43,331 nt of DNA. It comes from Thermococcus sp. (GTDB lineage Archaea; Methanobacteriota_B; Thermococci; Thermococcales; Thermococcaceae). A program made the translations under genes and the position numbers. The notes under the pieces are model-generated. The model was not told the origin of the DNA and searched no databases. It worked only from the letters and a program-made list of their open reading frames with translations. Below, in pieces: positions 15,633 to 23,168 of the stretch. Position 1 is the first letter of the stretch, and every line of letters starts with the position of its first letter. The stretch lies in contig NZ_JALUYR010000088.1 in assembly GCF_027012695.1 (NCBI RefSeq), positions 1 through 43,331 of the forward strand, in the 5' to 3' direction.

Positions 15633-16066
15633 GCTCTCACCCCAATGAGTGGAACCCCTTCCTTCCCGGCGGGAAGTTTAAAGTCATCATCTAGGGTCGC
15701 CAGGGAAAAGCTGTGCTCCATGCAGGTCGCCAGGATAAGGGCATCATTGGGGAGCATGGCGTACTTCTGGATGATGGTCATCGCCTTAAAAACGGTGCTC
15801 TGCTCTACAGGAATGAATCCAAAGCTCCTGAGAACCTTAAAGACCTCCTCGATTTCTGAAGGAAGTTTATTCGGATTTCCTTTCATTGTTCTAGGAGAGC
15901 TCCCAAGGTAGTGGCCGAGGAGTATGTAAACAACCTCGCTGAACACCACGTCGTTGATGTAGAGCACCACGTCAGCATTTTCAAAGGACTCCAGCAACTT
16001 CACAGCCCGCTCGTTGCCTTTAAAATACTCGATGAGCACGGAGCTGTCAACGAGTAAGTCCCTCAT
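15629..16066 (-). CDS. vapC: PIN-domain toxin, VapC family
   Basis: The 145-residue protein is a PIN-domain ribonuclease. The acidic active-site residues are Asp7 in LLVDSSVLIEYF, a Glu in VVFSEVVYILL, Asp in LPNDALILATCMEH, and Asp in LATLDDDF. VapC toxins cut tRNA or rRNA and are held inactive by VapB. The start overlaps the antitoxin gene by 20 bases, and the stop overlaps the TTG start of the hydrogenase protease gene. This places a toxin between the hydrogenase structural genes and their protease. Confidence 0.88.
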   Translation of the reverse strand: MRDLLVDSSVLIEYFKGNERAVKLLESFENADVVLYINDVVFSEVVYILLGHYLGSSPRTMKGNPNKLPSEIEEVFKVLRSFGFIPVEQSTVFKAMTIIQKYAMLPNDALILATCMEHSFSLATLDDDFKLPAGKEGVPLIGVRA

Positions 16067-16256
16067 AGTACTCCTCCTTAAGCTCCTTCCACGATTTTTC
16101 GGTTTTTAGAACGCCTTTGAGCTTTTTCAGGTTCTTAAACAGCTCCTCCTTGTGGGAAAGGTACCATGCCCTTGCTTCCACGTCTTTTTTAAACTCCTCA
16201 GCGTACTCCCTGGGAACCTTGACGTGAATCGTAACATCAACAAGCTCTTCCGCCAC
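16047..16256 (-). CDS. vapB: Antitoxin partner of VapC, VapB-like
   Basis: The 69-residue product has a short strand at the N-terminus (VDVTIHVKVP) and long charged helices (REYAEEFKKDVEARAW, LFKNLKKLKGVLKTEKSWKELKEEYYEG), matching the archaeal VapB/DUF-type antitoxins that wrap around VapC. The start is a GTG at 16256 after GGGAGTG. It overlaps vapC by 20 bases, the usual arrangement. Strand-helix N-terminal regions in such proteins bind the operator as dimers. Confidence 0.75.
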   Translation of the reverse strand: MAEELVDVTIHVKVPREYAEEFKKDVEARAWYLSHKEELFKNLKKLKGVLKTEKSWKELKEEYYEGLTR

Positions 16257-16289
16257 TTTGACACTCCCCTAAACTCTCTCGTCACGAAA

Positions 16290-16300
16290 CCTTAAAAAAG
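16290..16300 (-). terminator. U-rich tract after hydA, possibly also the vapBC promoter
   Basis: On the minus strand CTTTTTTAAGG (16300-16290) follows the hydA stop by nine bases and could terminate the hydrogenase transcript. The same A/T run lies about 38 bases before the vapB GTG and may double as a weak TATA. If termination is incomplete, vapBC and the protease gene would be co-transcribed with hydBGDA. Confidence 0.4.
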
Positions 16301-16308
16301 TTGAGAGG

Positions 16309-17595
16309 TCAGAGCCTCGCCACGTGCACCGAACAGGAGATGCACGGGTCGTAAGCTCTAACAACCATCTCTGCTAAAAGCTTCAGCCTCTCCGGGTCGT
16401 CGTTGTAGTGCTTCTCCGCCATCATCCTGACGTGCTCCTCCATCATCGCCAGGTTGAAGGCCGTCGGCGTTATTATGTCGGCGTAAGAAACCCTCCCCTT
16501 CTCGACTTTGAGAGCATAGATAAGAACCCCGCGCGGTGCCTCGGTTGTGGAAACGCCTAAGCCGTCCCTTATCTCCACCTCGTCCCTCGGCTTCACCGGC
16601 CACTTCGCGAGGGCTTCCTCGATTAGGTCGATGGCCCTCTCCGTGAAGTACACCAGCTCCAGCGCCTGGGCGGGGTTGTTGGCGAAGGGGTTCGTTGGCC
16701 TCAGCAGGTCTCTGTGGCCCTCGTAGAGTTCCTTTGCTTTTCCATAGAGGAGCGAAGCGTTGTTGACGAGGCGCGATATGGCACCGACCATGAAGGGCCT
16801 CCCGTGATAGTGGCTGTGCTTCGCAAAGCTGTGTTCAACGACGAACTCCCTTATGTGCTCCCTATACTCTTCACTCGGGAACTCGTTACCATCGCTGGCC
16901 TTTATGTAGTCGCCGTAGATTCCGTAGGCGTTGCCCCCCGGCTTAACCGCCAAGTGGGTTATCGGGCCTTCCACCTCGCTGTACTGTTCGAGTTTCGTGA
17001 ACAGCTCGAAGGTGTATTCCGCCTTGGGTAAGGCTTCCTTCAGCTTTCTCTTCATCTCCTCCAGCGTAGCTTTGTCCGGGAGCTTCCCGAAGCCGCCGAG
17101 GATGGCGTTCTCCTGGTGTATGGCCCTTGAGCCGAGAACGTCCATGATCCAGCTCCCGAGGTTTTTAAGCTCTAAAGCTATTCCTATTTCCTTCCTGTAT
17201 TCCTCAACCATGTGGAGCGGCCCGGAGTAGCCGAGGTAGTCGGGAAGTACCAAAAGGTAGAGGTGGAGGGCGTGGCTCTCTATCATGTCCCCTATGTAGA
17301 GGACCTCTCTGAGAGCCTGAATCTCCTCGCGCGGGGTGAATCCTACTGCTTTCTCGGCCGCCTCCACCGCGGTCAGTTTGTGGGCGGCGGAACAGAAGGA
17401 GCATATCCTCGGATAGACCGCTAGAGCCTCGTCGAGTTTTTTGCCCACGGTTATCGCCTCGAAAAACCTCGGTCCCTCGATGATGTTGAGTTTGACTTCC
17501 TTGACGCCATCGTCGCCAACTACAATCTCAACACCGCCCTTGCCCTCCACCCTCGCTATGTGGTCAACTGTGATTGGGAGGTAAACTCTGCTCAT
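16309..17595 (-). CDS. hydA: Cytosolic sulfhydrogenase alpha subunit (NiFe large subunit)
   Basis: The 428-residue catalytic subunit carries the NiFe active site: Cys65 and Cys68 in [10 protein letters not shown], and Cys418 and Cys421 in [13 protein letters not shown]. The four residues after His424 are probably cleaved during maturation. It is a group 3b hydrogenase subunit of the Pyrococcus sulfhydrogenase I type, which reversibly links H2 with NADP(H) and can reduce sulfur compounds. GGAGGTGA precedes the ATG. The start overlaps the hydD stop by four bases; order hydB-hydG-hydD-hydA is the standard operon. Confidence 0.96.
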   Translation of the reverse strand: MSRVYLPITVDHIARVEGKGGVEIVVGDDGVKEVKLNIIEGPRFFEAITVGKKLDEALAVYPRICSFCSAAHKLTAVEAAEKAVGFTPREEIQALREVLYIGDMIESHALHLYLLVLPDYLGYSGPLHMVEEYRKEIGIALELKNLGSWIMDVLGSRAIHQENAILGGFGKLPDKATLEEMKRKLKEALPKAEYTFELFTKLEQYSEVEGPITHLAVKPGGNAYGIYGDYIKASDGNEFPSEEYREHIREFVVEHSFAKHSHYHGRPFMVGAISRLVNNASLLYGKAKELYEGHRDLLRPTNPFANNPAQALELVYFTERAIDLIEEALAKWPVKPRDEVEIRDGLGVSTTEAPRGVLIYALKVEKGRVSYADIITPTAFNLAMMEEHVRMMAEKHYNDDPERLKLLAEMVVRAYDPCISCSVHVARL

Positions 17596-18386
17596 TCTTT
17601 CACCTCCTCGAAAACCCTGCTAACCATTTCCTCAAGCTTTGGATTGTGGGCGTTGAACATCTTCATTCTCTCCAGGATTTCCTCCTTCGTGAGGCCCTCC
17701 TCCCTGAAAACTCTCGCGAGGGAGTCGAACCAGGCAACGTCGTAGCCTATCGCGCCCCTGCAACCGATGCACGCTATGCCGTAAGCAGGACAGCGGGCGT
17801 TACACCCGGCCCTCGTTATCGGACCGAGGCAAGGCTCTCCCCTCTCAAGGAGCACGCACGGATTTCCGTTCAGCCTGCACTCAAGGCAGACGGGGTAATC
17901 TATGTCCTCCGGCCAGGAACCTATCAGAAACGTCCCGAGGGCGTAGAGGAAGTCCCTCTTCTCCGGTGGACAGCCGTAGATGTTGTAGTCCACCCTGATG
18001 TACTTCGAGACCGGCTCGGCCATCTTGGGCTGGAACTTGACCTTGGCATCGCCGTAAACCGTCTTCCAGAGCTCCTCAAGTGGCTTATCCCTTTCCCAGC
18101 TCTGGACACCACCCTGAACGGCACAGGAACCGACGGCCACCACTATCTTCGCATTCTCGCGGATTTTTTTCACCAGCTCGGCCTCTTCCTCGGTTGAAAC
18201 GCTCCCCTCGATGAAGGCTATGTCGACCGGCTCGACCTCACTGCTATCCCTCTCCAGCATATACCAGCACTTCACCTCGACGTTGGGGATTAGCTGAAGA
18301 AGCTCGTCCATCATAGCTAACTGGAGCTGACAGCCGTAGCATGAGGTTAGAGCGTAAAACCCGATGCGGATTTTTTTCTCTTTCAT
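17592..18386 (-). CDS. hydD: Cytosolic sulfhydrogenase delta subunit (NiFe small subunit)
   Basis: The roughly 264-residue small subunit holds three Fe-S clusters that pass electrons from the NiFe site. The proximal-cluster ligands are in [10 protein letters not shown], with VGSCAVQGG and NIYGCPPEK, and further cysteines lie in [49 protein letters not shown]. Sequence is very close to what I recall of the P. furiosus sulfhydrogenase I delta subunit. I chose the ATG at 18386 ([11 protein letters not shown]); GTG at 18395 and ATG at 18392 are in frame and possible, since GAGGTGAT overlaps them. It follows hydG directly. Confidence 0.95.
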   Translation of the reverse strand: MKEKKIRIGFYALTSCYGCQLQLAMMDELLQLIPNVEVKCWYMLERDSSEVEPVDIAFIEGSVSTEEEAELVKKIRENAKIVVAVGSCAVQGGVQSWERDKPLEELWKTVYGDAKVKFQPKMAEPVSKYIRVDYNIYGCPPEKRDFLYALGTFLIGSWPEDIDYPVCLECRLNGNPCVLLERGEPCLGPITRAGCNARCPAYGIACIGCRGAIGYDVAWFDSLARVFREEGLTKEEILERMKMFNAHNPKLEEMVSRVFEEVKE

Positions 18387-18396
18387 CGCCATCACC

Positions 18397-19278
18397 TCAG
18401 TCGAGCAAGCCGGGTGTTGATATTATGTCGAAGTAGCCGAAAACCGGCCCGTCTTTGCAAATGTACTTCCAGCTTGTGCTCGTTCCGGCAACGCAGTGGC
18501 CACATTTTCCGATTCCGCACTTCATCTTCCTCTCCAGGGTTACGTAGATGTTCTCTGGCTTGTAACCGTATTCTATGAGGGCCTCGAAGACCGACTTGTA
18601 CATCCTCGGAGGACCGCAGATGGCTATGGCCGTCTTCCTGGGGTCGGTGTTTGCCTCTGGGATAAACTTCTGGGGCCTGCCGTGTCTCCCGGGCCAGTCC
18701 GGGTCTCTGGTTACGCTCTGAATTATTTTGACGTTCTCAGCTTCCGCCAGGTCCTTCATCGCCTCAAGCTCCCTGTAAAAGAGCAGGTCCTTTCCATAGC
18801 GGGCCGTGTTGATGAAGGTTACCTTCCCGTACTTCCAGCGGTTGTCCATAGCGTAGAGGAAGACGCTCCTCAGCGGTGCCGTTCCAAGGCCTGCAGCAAT
18901 GAGGAGTAAATCCATGCCCTCCCACTCGTCTACGGGGAAGCCGTTGCCGTAGGGACCGCGAACGAGAACCGTATCGCCCGGTTTCAGTCTGTGAACGACC
19001 GTTGTCACCCTTCCGGCCTTCCTTATGCACAGCTCGAAGAAGCCCCTCCTTATCGGAGAGGAGCAGATGCTTATCGGCACCTCTCCAACGCCGGGAATGG
19101 TCAGCTGGACGAACTGTCCCGGCCTGAATGTCCACTTCTCCGCTAACCCGGGATCCTCAAAGCGGAACAGGAAGAGCTTTTCCTTTTCCGTGAGCTGGTA
19201 GACCTTCAGAACCTTAACCCTGTGGAGGGCGTACGGGTTATCGTTGGGCATCATAATATCTTTGGGTAATTCGCTCAT
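18397..19278 (-). CDS. hydG: Cytosolic sulfhydrogenase gamma subunit (FAD/NAD(P)H-binding)
   Basis: The 293-residue subunit belongs to the ferredoxin-NADP reductase/dihydroorotate dehydrogenase electron-transfer family. The FAD site is seen in [13 protein letters not shown] and PISICSSP, the NAD(P) site in [14 protein letters not shown], and a C-terminal 2Fe-2S site in [11 protein letters not shown] with a further Cys in [11 protein letters not shown]. It passes electrons between the Fe-S subunits and NAD(P)H. The start overlaps the hydB stop by four bases (ATGA). Confidence 0.95.
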   Translation of the reverse strand: MSELPKDIMMPNDNPYALHRVKVLKVYQLTEKEKLFLFRFEDPGLAEKWTFRPGQFVQLTIPGVGEVPISICSSPIRRGFFELCIRKAGRVTTVVHRLKPGDTVLVRGPYGNGFPVDEWEGMDLLLIAAGLGTAPLRSVFLYAMDNRWKYGKVTFINTARYGKDLLFYRELEAMKDLAEAENVKIIQSVTRDPDWPGRHGRPQKFIPEANTDPRKTAIAICGPPRMYKSVFEALIEYGYKPENIYVTLERKMKCGIGKCGHCVAGTSTSWKYICKDGPVFGYFDIISTPGLLD

Positions 19279-20378
19279 ACGTCCTCACCCCTGATGTTCT
19301 CAGCATAGGCAAAACCTTTCTTTGGAATCTCCTCGGCTATTTTCCCGGGGCAAGAGCGCTCCTCGAGGCCGAGGATGACGCGCAGGTTCCTCACAAAGCT
19401 AATTCCTGCAGGACAGAATGCTGTACAGCGACCACAGCCGACGCAGAAGCTTAGGCCCAGCTTTTCATTGTAGGAGTTTTTGCAGAGGTAACGGTTTCTA
19501 AAGCGGTCCTTTTTGGTTGGTCTGAAATTGTGGTTTCCAGCAACTAAACCGTGACTTCTAAACTGGCATGAGTCCCAGCGCCTTTCCCTATAGCCCGTAA
19601 CTCCGTCGAGGTTGATTATATCTTGCACTTCATAACACCGACAGGTGGGGCAGGTCGTGTTGCATATCCCGCATGCCAGGCATTTCTCGCTCTCCCCGTC
19701 CCACATGGGGTGCTCCATTTCAAGCTCGAGGAGATACCTCAGGTCACTCCAGTCCTCGTGGTACTTGAAGGCCTCGCTCCTCTTCCTCTCGAACTCGCGG
19801 AAGGCACAGATGTCCTCGGTGGTAACCTCCTCGAAGAGCTTGATGTTCTTGTCCACTATTCTGTGGCCGGTGGGGGTTCCAACGCGGACGAGCCATCCAT
19901 CGGGAAGCTCGTGGAGGAAGAGGTCGAAGCCGTCGTCCGCGAAGTCCGTCTCGCGGAGGTTGCAGAAGCAGTATTCATCTGGCATGCAGCTTATGCCTAT
20001 GATGATGCCCTTCTCTCGCCTGACCTTGTAGTACTTGTCGGGAAGCTCGTCGAGGTATATCGTGTCGAGTATTTTCAGGCCAAAGATGTCGCAGGTGTGG
20101 ACGCCGAAGAGCACGAAGGGTTCAACGTCTTCAATCGTTTCCCTGTATTGGGGCTTTCTCAGGTCGAACTCGAAGAGCTTCTCCCTCGGCCTGAAGAAGA
20201 ACTTCTTCGGCGGCATTATCGTTCTGTTGTAGTGAAATTCCACCTTTCTGACGTCGTCAACTTCGCGGAAATCGTAGAACTTCTCCGAAATCTTCACCGG
20301 GGCGTAGAGCTTACCCCATCCCTTCAGCCTCTCGAGGAACTCGTAGGTGTTTTCCTCCGGAAGCTTAACGTACCTCAA
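19275..20378 (-). CDS. hydB: Cytosolic sulfhydrogenase beta subunit (4Fe-4S)
   Basis: The 367-residue subunit carries two ferredoxin-type cluster motifs near the C-terminus, [16 protein letters not shown] and [14 protein letters not shown], plus further cysteines in [16 protein letters not shown]. It is the additional electron-transfer subunit of sulfhydrogenase and the first gene of the operon. I set the start at TTG 20378, read as [14 protein letters not shown], which agrees with the P. furiosus N-terminus as I remember it; GGAGGTG lies six bases before it. The longer frame from TTG 20393 would put the ribosome binding site inside the gene. Confidence 0.95.
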   Translation of the reverse strand: MRYVKLPEENTYEFLERLKGWGKLYAPVKISEKFYDFREVDDVRKVEFHYNRTIMPPKKFFFRPREKLFEFDLRKPQYRETIEDVEPFVLFGVHTCDIFGLKILDTIYLDELPDKYYKVRREKGIIIGISCMPDEYCFCNLRETDFADDGFDLFLHELPDGWLVRVGTPTGHRIVDKNIKLFEEVTTEDICAFREFERKRSEAFKYHEDWSDLRYLLELEMEHPMWDGESEKCLACGICNTTCPTCRCYEVQDIINLDGVTGYRERRWDSCQFRSHGLVAGNHNFRPTKKDRFRNRYLCKNSYNEKLGLSFCVGCGRCTAFCPAGISFVRNLRVILGLEERSCPGKIAEEIPKKGFAYAENIRGEDV

Positions 20379-20398
20379 TCCAACCACCTCCAATGAAC

Positions 20399-20470
20399 AT
20401 AAAGGTGCACGTACTCATTCCCGTCCCCCCGGTTTGGGGTTGGTTCGAACGTAAAAAAGCGTTTTTAAAC
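20399..20470 (-). promoter_or_regulatory. Promoter region of hydBGDA
   Basis: The minus strand has GTTTAAAAAC (20470-20461), a TATA-like element that would start transcription near 20440 and give a leader of about 60 bases. The same element, GTT-n4-AAC, is one base off the GTTn3AAC SurR half. A palindromic GTTCGAAC follows at 20443-20450, and a second A/T element, CCTTTATG, lies near 20405. Which TATA is used cannot be decided by eye. Confidence 0.45.
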
Positions 20471-20564
20471 CCGAAAATTCAAAACCAAAGGTTGAAAAGC
20501 CCTCTCAGGCCGAGATGTTGGCGGATAACACTTTTTAGGGTCCCCTAACTTCCCCCAACCCCCG

Positions 20565-20581
20565 GTTTAAAACAATGCGTT
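20565..20581 (+). promoter_or_regulatory. Extended SurR-binding site upstream of mbh
   Basis: GTTTAAAACAATGCGTT matches the extended SurR consensus GTTn3AACn5GTT at every specified base. SurR is the redox-switch regulator of Thermococcales: without sulfur it activates hydrogenase genes, and with sulfur its CxxC disulfide stops DNA binding. The site lies just upstream of the mbh TATA (about 20588-20597), the position expected for activation, and about 185 bases upstream of hydB. The SurR gene itself is not in the window. Confidence 0.8.
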
Positions 20582-20585
20582 TCCT

Positions 20586-20680
20586 ACCTTTTTATGCCAA
20601 ACAAAGCTTTAAAAAAGCGTTTTAAGAGGATTGGAGAATCCTGGATTGAGAGAGGGCTTAAAAGCCCCAGGGGGTGATGA
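20586..20680 (+). promoter_or_regulatory. mbh promoter and leader with a small palindrome
   Basis: CCTTTTTATGCC (about 20587-20598) is the nearest TATA to the SurR site; another A/T element, CTTTAAAAAAG, lies at about 20608-20618. The leader contains the perfect inverted repeat GGGCTT-AA-AAGCCC (20654-20667), immediately followed by GGGGGTGAT, the ribosome binding site of mbhA. A hairpin there would touch the ribosome binding site. Part of the leader is an open frame from ATG 20631, but conserved MbhA sequence starts only at TTG 20682. Confidence 0.5.
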
Positions 20681-20681
20681 T

Positions 20682-21185
20682 TTGAGGTTCATCGCTTCAT
20701 TCGTCTGGAGCTACCTGCTGTGGCTCGTCTTAACCGCCGGAACGAACGGCCTGCTCTGGAGCACGCAGGAACTCATGGCTGGACTGATGTTCGCCCTGAT
20801 AGTTGGCTACGCTACGAGGGACGTGATCGGTGAAAGGGCCGTTCGTTTCCTGAACCCGATGAAGTGGCTCGGCTTCATAGCCTACTCGCCGGTTCTCTTC
20901 TGGGGAATGGTCAAGGCCAACCTCCACGTTGCTTATCTCGTCATAACCGGGAAGATACGGCCCGGAATTGTCAGGGTTCCCGTTGACCTCGAAAACGACG
21001 CCCAGTATACTATTCTGGCAAACTCAATAACGCTCACCCCGGGAACGCTGACGGTAGATGCGTGCCCGGAGGAAAGGGCACTCTACGTCCACTGGATAAA
21101 GATACCCGAGGGGATGGAAAGGCCGGAAAGCTCCGAACCGGTTGCGGGACCCTTTGAAAAGTGGGCGGGGAGGCTGGGAAGATGA
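20682..21185 (+). CDS. mbhA: Mbh subunit A, MnhE-like Na+/H+ antiporter subunit
   Basis: The product (167 residues from TTG 20682) has two N-terminal membrane helices (SFVWSYLLWLVLTAG, LMAGLMFALIVGYATRDV) and the soluble MnhE-type domain ending LANSITLTPGTLTVDACPEERALYVHWI. It is one of the Mrp-antiporter-like subunits that let Mbh couple H2 evolution to Na+/H+ movement. The TTG start follows GGGGGTGAT and begins the conserved LRFIASFVW; the frame from ATG 20631 would add 17 residues with no family likeness. Confidence 0.92.
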   Translation: MRFIASFVWSYLLWLVLTAGTNGLLWSTQELMAGLMFALIVGYATRDVIGERAVRFLNPMKWLGFIAYSPVLFWGMVKANLHVAYLVITGKIRPGIVRVPVDLENDAQYTILANSITLTPGTLTVDACPEERALYVHWIKIPEGMERPESSEPVAGPFEKWAGRLGR

Positions 21186-21445
21186 TGGAGCCGGTTTTCT
21201 TCTATGCGTCGCTCATAGTGGTGATAGCGGGCTTCATCTCCGTGCTCAGGGTGATGCTCGGGCCGAGCGTCCCGGACAGGGTTGTTGGCGTTGACACGCT
21301 GAACACCCTTGTGGTTGCCGCGATGGTTCTCCTCGGTGCAGCCTACGACAGGACGATCTACATCGACATCGCCATCGTTTACGCCCTGCTGAGCTACATC
21401 GGAACCCTCGCCATAGCGCGCTACCTCCAGGGGGGATTGCAATGA
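21182..21445 (+). CDS. mbhB: Mbh subunit B, MnhF-like
   Basis: The 87-residue protein has three membrane helices and the MnhF/MrpF signature RVMLGPSVPDRVVGVDTLNTLVVA. It belongs to the ion-translocating half of the complex. Its ATG overlaps the mbhA stop (ATGA); the ORF to 21161 would only extend it backward into mbhA. Confidence 0.93.
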   Translation: MMEPVFFYASLIVVIAGFISVLRVMLGPSVPDRVVGVDTLNTLVVAAMVLLGAAYDRTIYIDIAIVYALLSYIGTLAIARYLQGGLQ

Positions 21446-21807
21446 TTGATTACCTCGTTTACGCCTTCTTAGCGATAGCTATAACCTTCAACGCCCTCGG
21501 AAGCATCGCTTTGCACCGCTTCCCAGACGTCTACACGAGGCTCCACGGCGCGACCAAGTGCACAACCTTCGGAACGATATTCGCGGTCCTGGCGGTGGTT
21601 ACCCACGCCCTTTACAGGATTCACGCCACAGGCGATCCAAAATACCTCGGGATGACCCTTCACAGCCTCGTGGCCCTGGTGGCTCTCCTCTTAACCAACC
21701 CCGTCGGCGCGCACGCGATAGCCAAAGCCTCTCACCTGAGCGGCTACAAGCCGGTCAAGGCAGTGGTTGACGCCTACGAGGAGAAGCTCGGGGGTGAAGG
21801 CAAATGA
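21442..21807 (+). CDS. mbhC: Mbh subunit C, MnhG-like
   Basis: The 121-residue, three-helix protein shows the MnhG/MrpG motif ALHRFPDVYTRLHGATKCTTFGT, with HPDxYTRLHAatKa-type spacing, and SLVALVALLLTNPVGAHAIAKA. It is an Mrp-like antiporter subunit of Mbh. Start and stop each overlap the neighbouring gene by four bases (ATGA). Confidence 0.94.
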   Translation: MIDYLVYAFLAIAITFNALGSIALHRFPDVYTRLHGATKCTTFGTIFAVLAVVTHALYRIHATGDPKYLGMTLHSLVALVALLLTNPVGAHAIAKASHLSGYKPVKAVVDAYEEKLGGEGK

Positions 21808-22067
21808 ACGCCTTCACGATAGACATGGGGATTCAGGCCATCGTCCTGCTCGGCGTTCTAATAACCGCTTATCTGACCATTCGCTTCAGGGATCTGCTTG
21901 CCGCGGCTTTGATGTTCGCGGGAATGAGCCTGCTCCTGAGCCTCGAGTTTTACAGCCTTCACGCTCCTGATGTGGCTATAGCAGAGGCGGCCGTTGGAGC
22001 GGGAGTTGTTACAGCCGTTGTGGTCTACGGAATAGCGAAGACCGAGAGGTGGGAGGTGGAAGGATGA
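21804..22067 (+). CDS. mbhD: Mbh subunit D, DUF4040/MnhA C-terminal-like
   Basis: The 87-residue three-helix protein corresponds to the DUF4040 part of MrpA/MnhB-type subunits: DLLAAALMFAGMSLLLSLEFYSLHAPDVAIAEAAVGAG. The conserved PDVAxxEAxVGxG is clear. It is part of the membrane ion path. ATGA overlaps join it to mbhC and mbhE. Confidence 0.93.
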   Translation: MNAFTIDMGIQAIVLLGVLITAYLTIRFRDLLAAALMFAGMSLLLSLEFYSLHAPDVAIAEAAVGAGVVTAVVVYGIAKTERWEVEG

Positions 22068-22360
22068 AGAGAACGCTTGCTTACCTCTCACTGCTCTTCA
22101 TCCTCGGTGTGCTCCTCTATGTGGCGAACCCGGATTACGGCCTCAAGTTCGGGCCTGGGGGGAAGGAGTGGCTCTCGCTCCGCTACACGGACGACTACTA
22201 CATCCAGCACGGCGTCCAGGAGGTAGGGGGGACGAACATAGTTACCGACATCGTCTTCGACTACCGCGGCTACGATACCCTCGGTGAGGCTACCGTTCTC
22301 TTCACTGCCATCGCCGGAGCCGTAGCGCTTCTCAGGCCCTGGAGGAGGGATGAGCGGTGA
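22064..22360 (+). CDS. mbhE: Mbh subunit E, MrpA/MbhE-like small membrane subunit
   Basis: The 98-residue protein has two membrane helices and the periplasmic-type loop DDYYIQHGVQEVGGTNIVTDIVFDYRGYDTLGEATVLFTAIAGAVALL. The phrase NIVTDIVFDYRGYDTLGE is the standard signature at the end of MrpA. The ATG at 22064 overlaps the mbhD stop; the frame from 22049 lies inside mbhD. Confidence 0.93.
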   Translation: MKRTLAYLSLLFILGVLLYVANPDYGLKFGPGGKEWLSLRYTDDYYIQHGVQEVGGTNIVTDIVFDYRGYDTLGEATVLFTAIAGAVALLRPWRRDER

Positions 22361-22377
22361 ACTGCAGGGGAGACGAC

Positions 22378-22812
22378 ATGGGAGTGATAGTGAGAACCGC
22401 CGCTAGGGCCACGATACCGCTCATAGGAATCTTCGGGGCCTATATAGTGGCCCACGGTCACCTGACGCCCGGAGGCGGCTTCCAGGGTGGGGCGACGATA
22501 GCCGGAGCTGGAATACTCTTCCTGCTGGCGTTCGGCCTCGAGGAGATGAAAAAGCGCTACAACAAGAGCCTCTACTCGGTCCTGGAGGGCATAGGAGGCT
22601 TAACCTTCCTCGGCGCCGCCATGCTCGGAATCGGCGTTGCCTTCTTCTACAACACGCTCTGGCATAATGGCCCGTTCTTCAACGGAAAACCGGGAACGCT
22701 CCTTTCAGCGGGGTTCCTGCCGATAATGAACTTAGCGGTTGGTCTGAAGGTCTTCATCGGTCTCGTCAGCGCCTTGACTTGGATAGCGCTATACCGGAGG
22801 TGGAGGGAATGA
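22378..22812 (+). CDS. mbhF: Mbh subunit F, MnhB-like
   Basis: The product (144 residues from ATG 22378) has four membrane helices and the MnhB/MrpB motif GAYIVAHGHLTPGGGFQGGATIAGA. It is an antiporter-type subunit of Mbh. The start is uncertain: GTG 22357 would overlap the mbhE stop by four bases (GTGA) and follow GGAGGGATGAGCG, while ATG 22378 follows AGGGGAG. The first strongly conserved residues (VRTAARATIP) appear just after the ATG. Confidence 0.92.
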   Translation: MGVIVRTAARATIPLIGIFGAYIVAHGHLTPGGGFQGGATIAGAGILFLLAFGLEEMKKRYNKSLYSVLEGIGGLTFLGAAMLGIGVAFFYNTLWHNGPFFNGKPGTLLSAGFLPIMNLAVGLKVFIGLVSALTWIALYRRWRE

Positions 22813-23168
22813 TACAGTTCCAGTTCATAACCGCTTTCCTGCTCATCGCCCTCGGAATCTACGCCTTCCTCGCAAAAAACAACCTGCTCAAGCTGATTTT
22901 AGCGCTCAACATCATAGACTCGGGAATACACCTGCTCCTCATAAGCCTCGGCTACCGGGTAGAGCTGAACGAAATCCCGACGGCGCCAATCTACACCGGC
23001 TACGAGACGCTGAAAAGCCCGATGGTCGGGCCTCTGCCCCAGGCCCTGGTTCTAACGAGCATAGTCATCGGCGTCTGTGTTTTAGCCCTCGCAATAGCCC
23101 TGACGATAAACGCCTACCGCCACTACGGGACCCTTGACGTGAGGGCTTTAAGGAGGTTGAGGGGATGA
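22809..23168 (+). CDS. mbhG: Mbh subunit G, MnhC/NuoK-like
   Basis: The 119-residue three-helix protein is NuoK/MrpC-like: GIYAFLAKNNLLKLILALNIIDSGIHLLLISLGYR, then PLPQALVLTSIVIGVCVLALAIALTI. The conserved PLPQALVLTxIVI is plain. ATGA overlaps on both sides. Confidence 0.94.
   Translation: MIQFQFITAFLLIALGIYAFLAKNNLLKLILALNIIDSGIHLLLISLGYRVELNEIPTAPIYTGYETLKSPMVGPLPQALVLTSIVIGVCVLALAIALTINAYRHYGTLDVRALRRLRG

Noticed and set aside
19623-20396. 257-codon plus-strand ORF opposite hydB
   Set aside because: hydB is unambiguous by its cluster motifs; the opposing frame has no start signal or motif.
20443-20450. GTTCGAAC as a tRNA T-loop remnant
   Set aside because: No acceptor, D or anticodon stem pairing was found around it, nor around the same octamer in the mbh repeats.
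20443-20452. GTTCGAACGT near hyd as a third copy of the mbh repeat
   Set aside because: Only the 8-bp palindrome and a few flanking bases match; the remaining 40 bases of the repeat are absent.
20631-20681. N-terminal extension of MbhA from ATG 20631
   Set aside because: The 17 extra residues are not membrane-like, overlap a palindrome and the ribosome binding site, and conserved MbhA sequence starts at TTG 20682.
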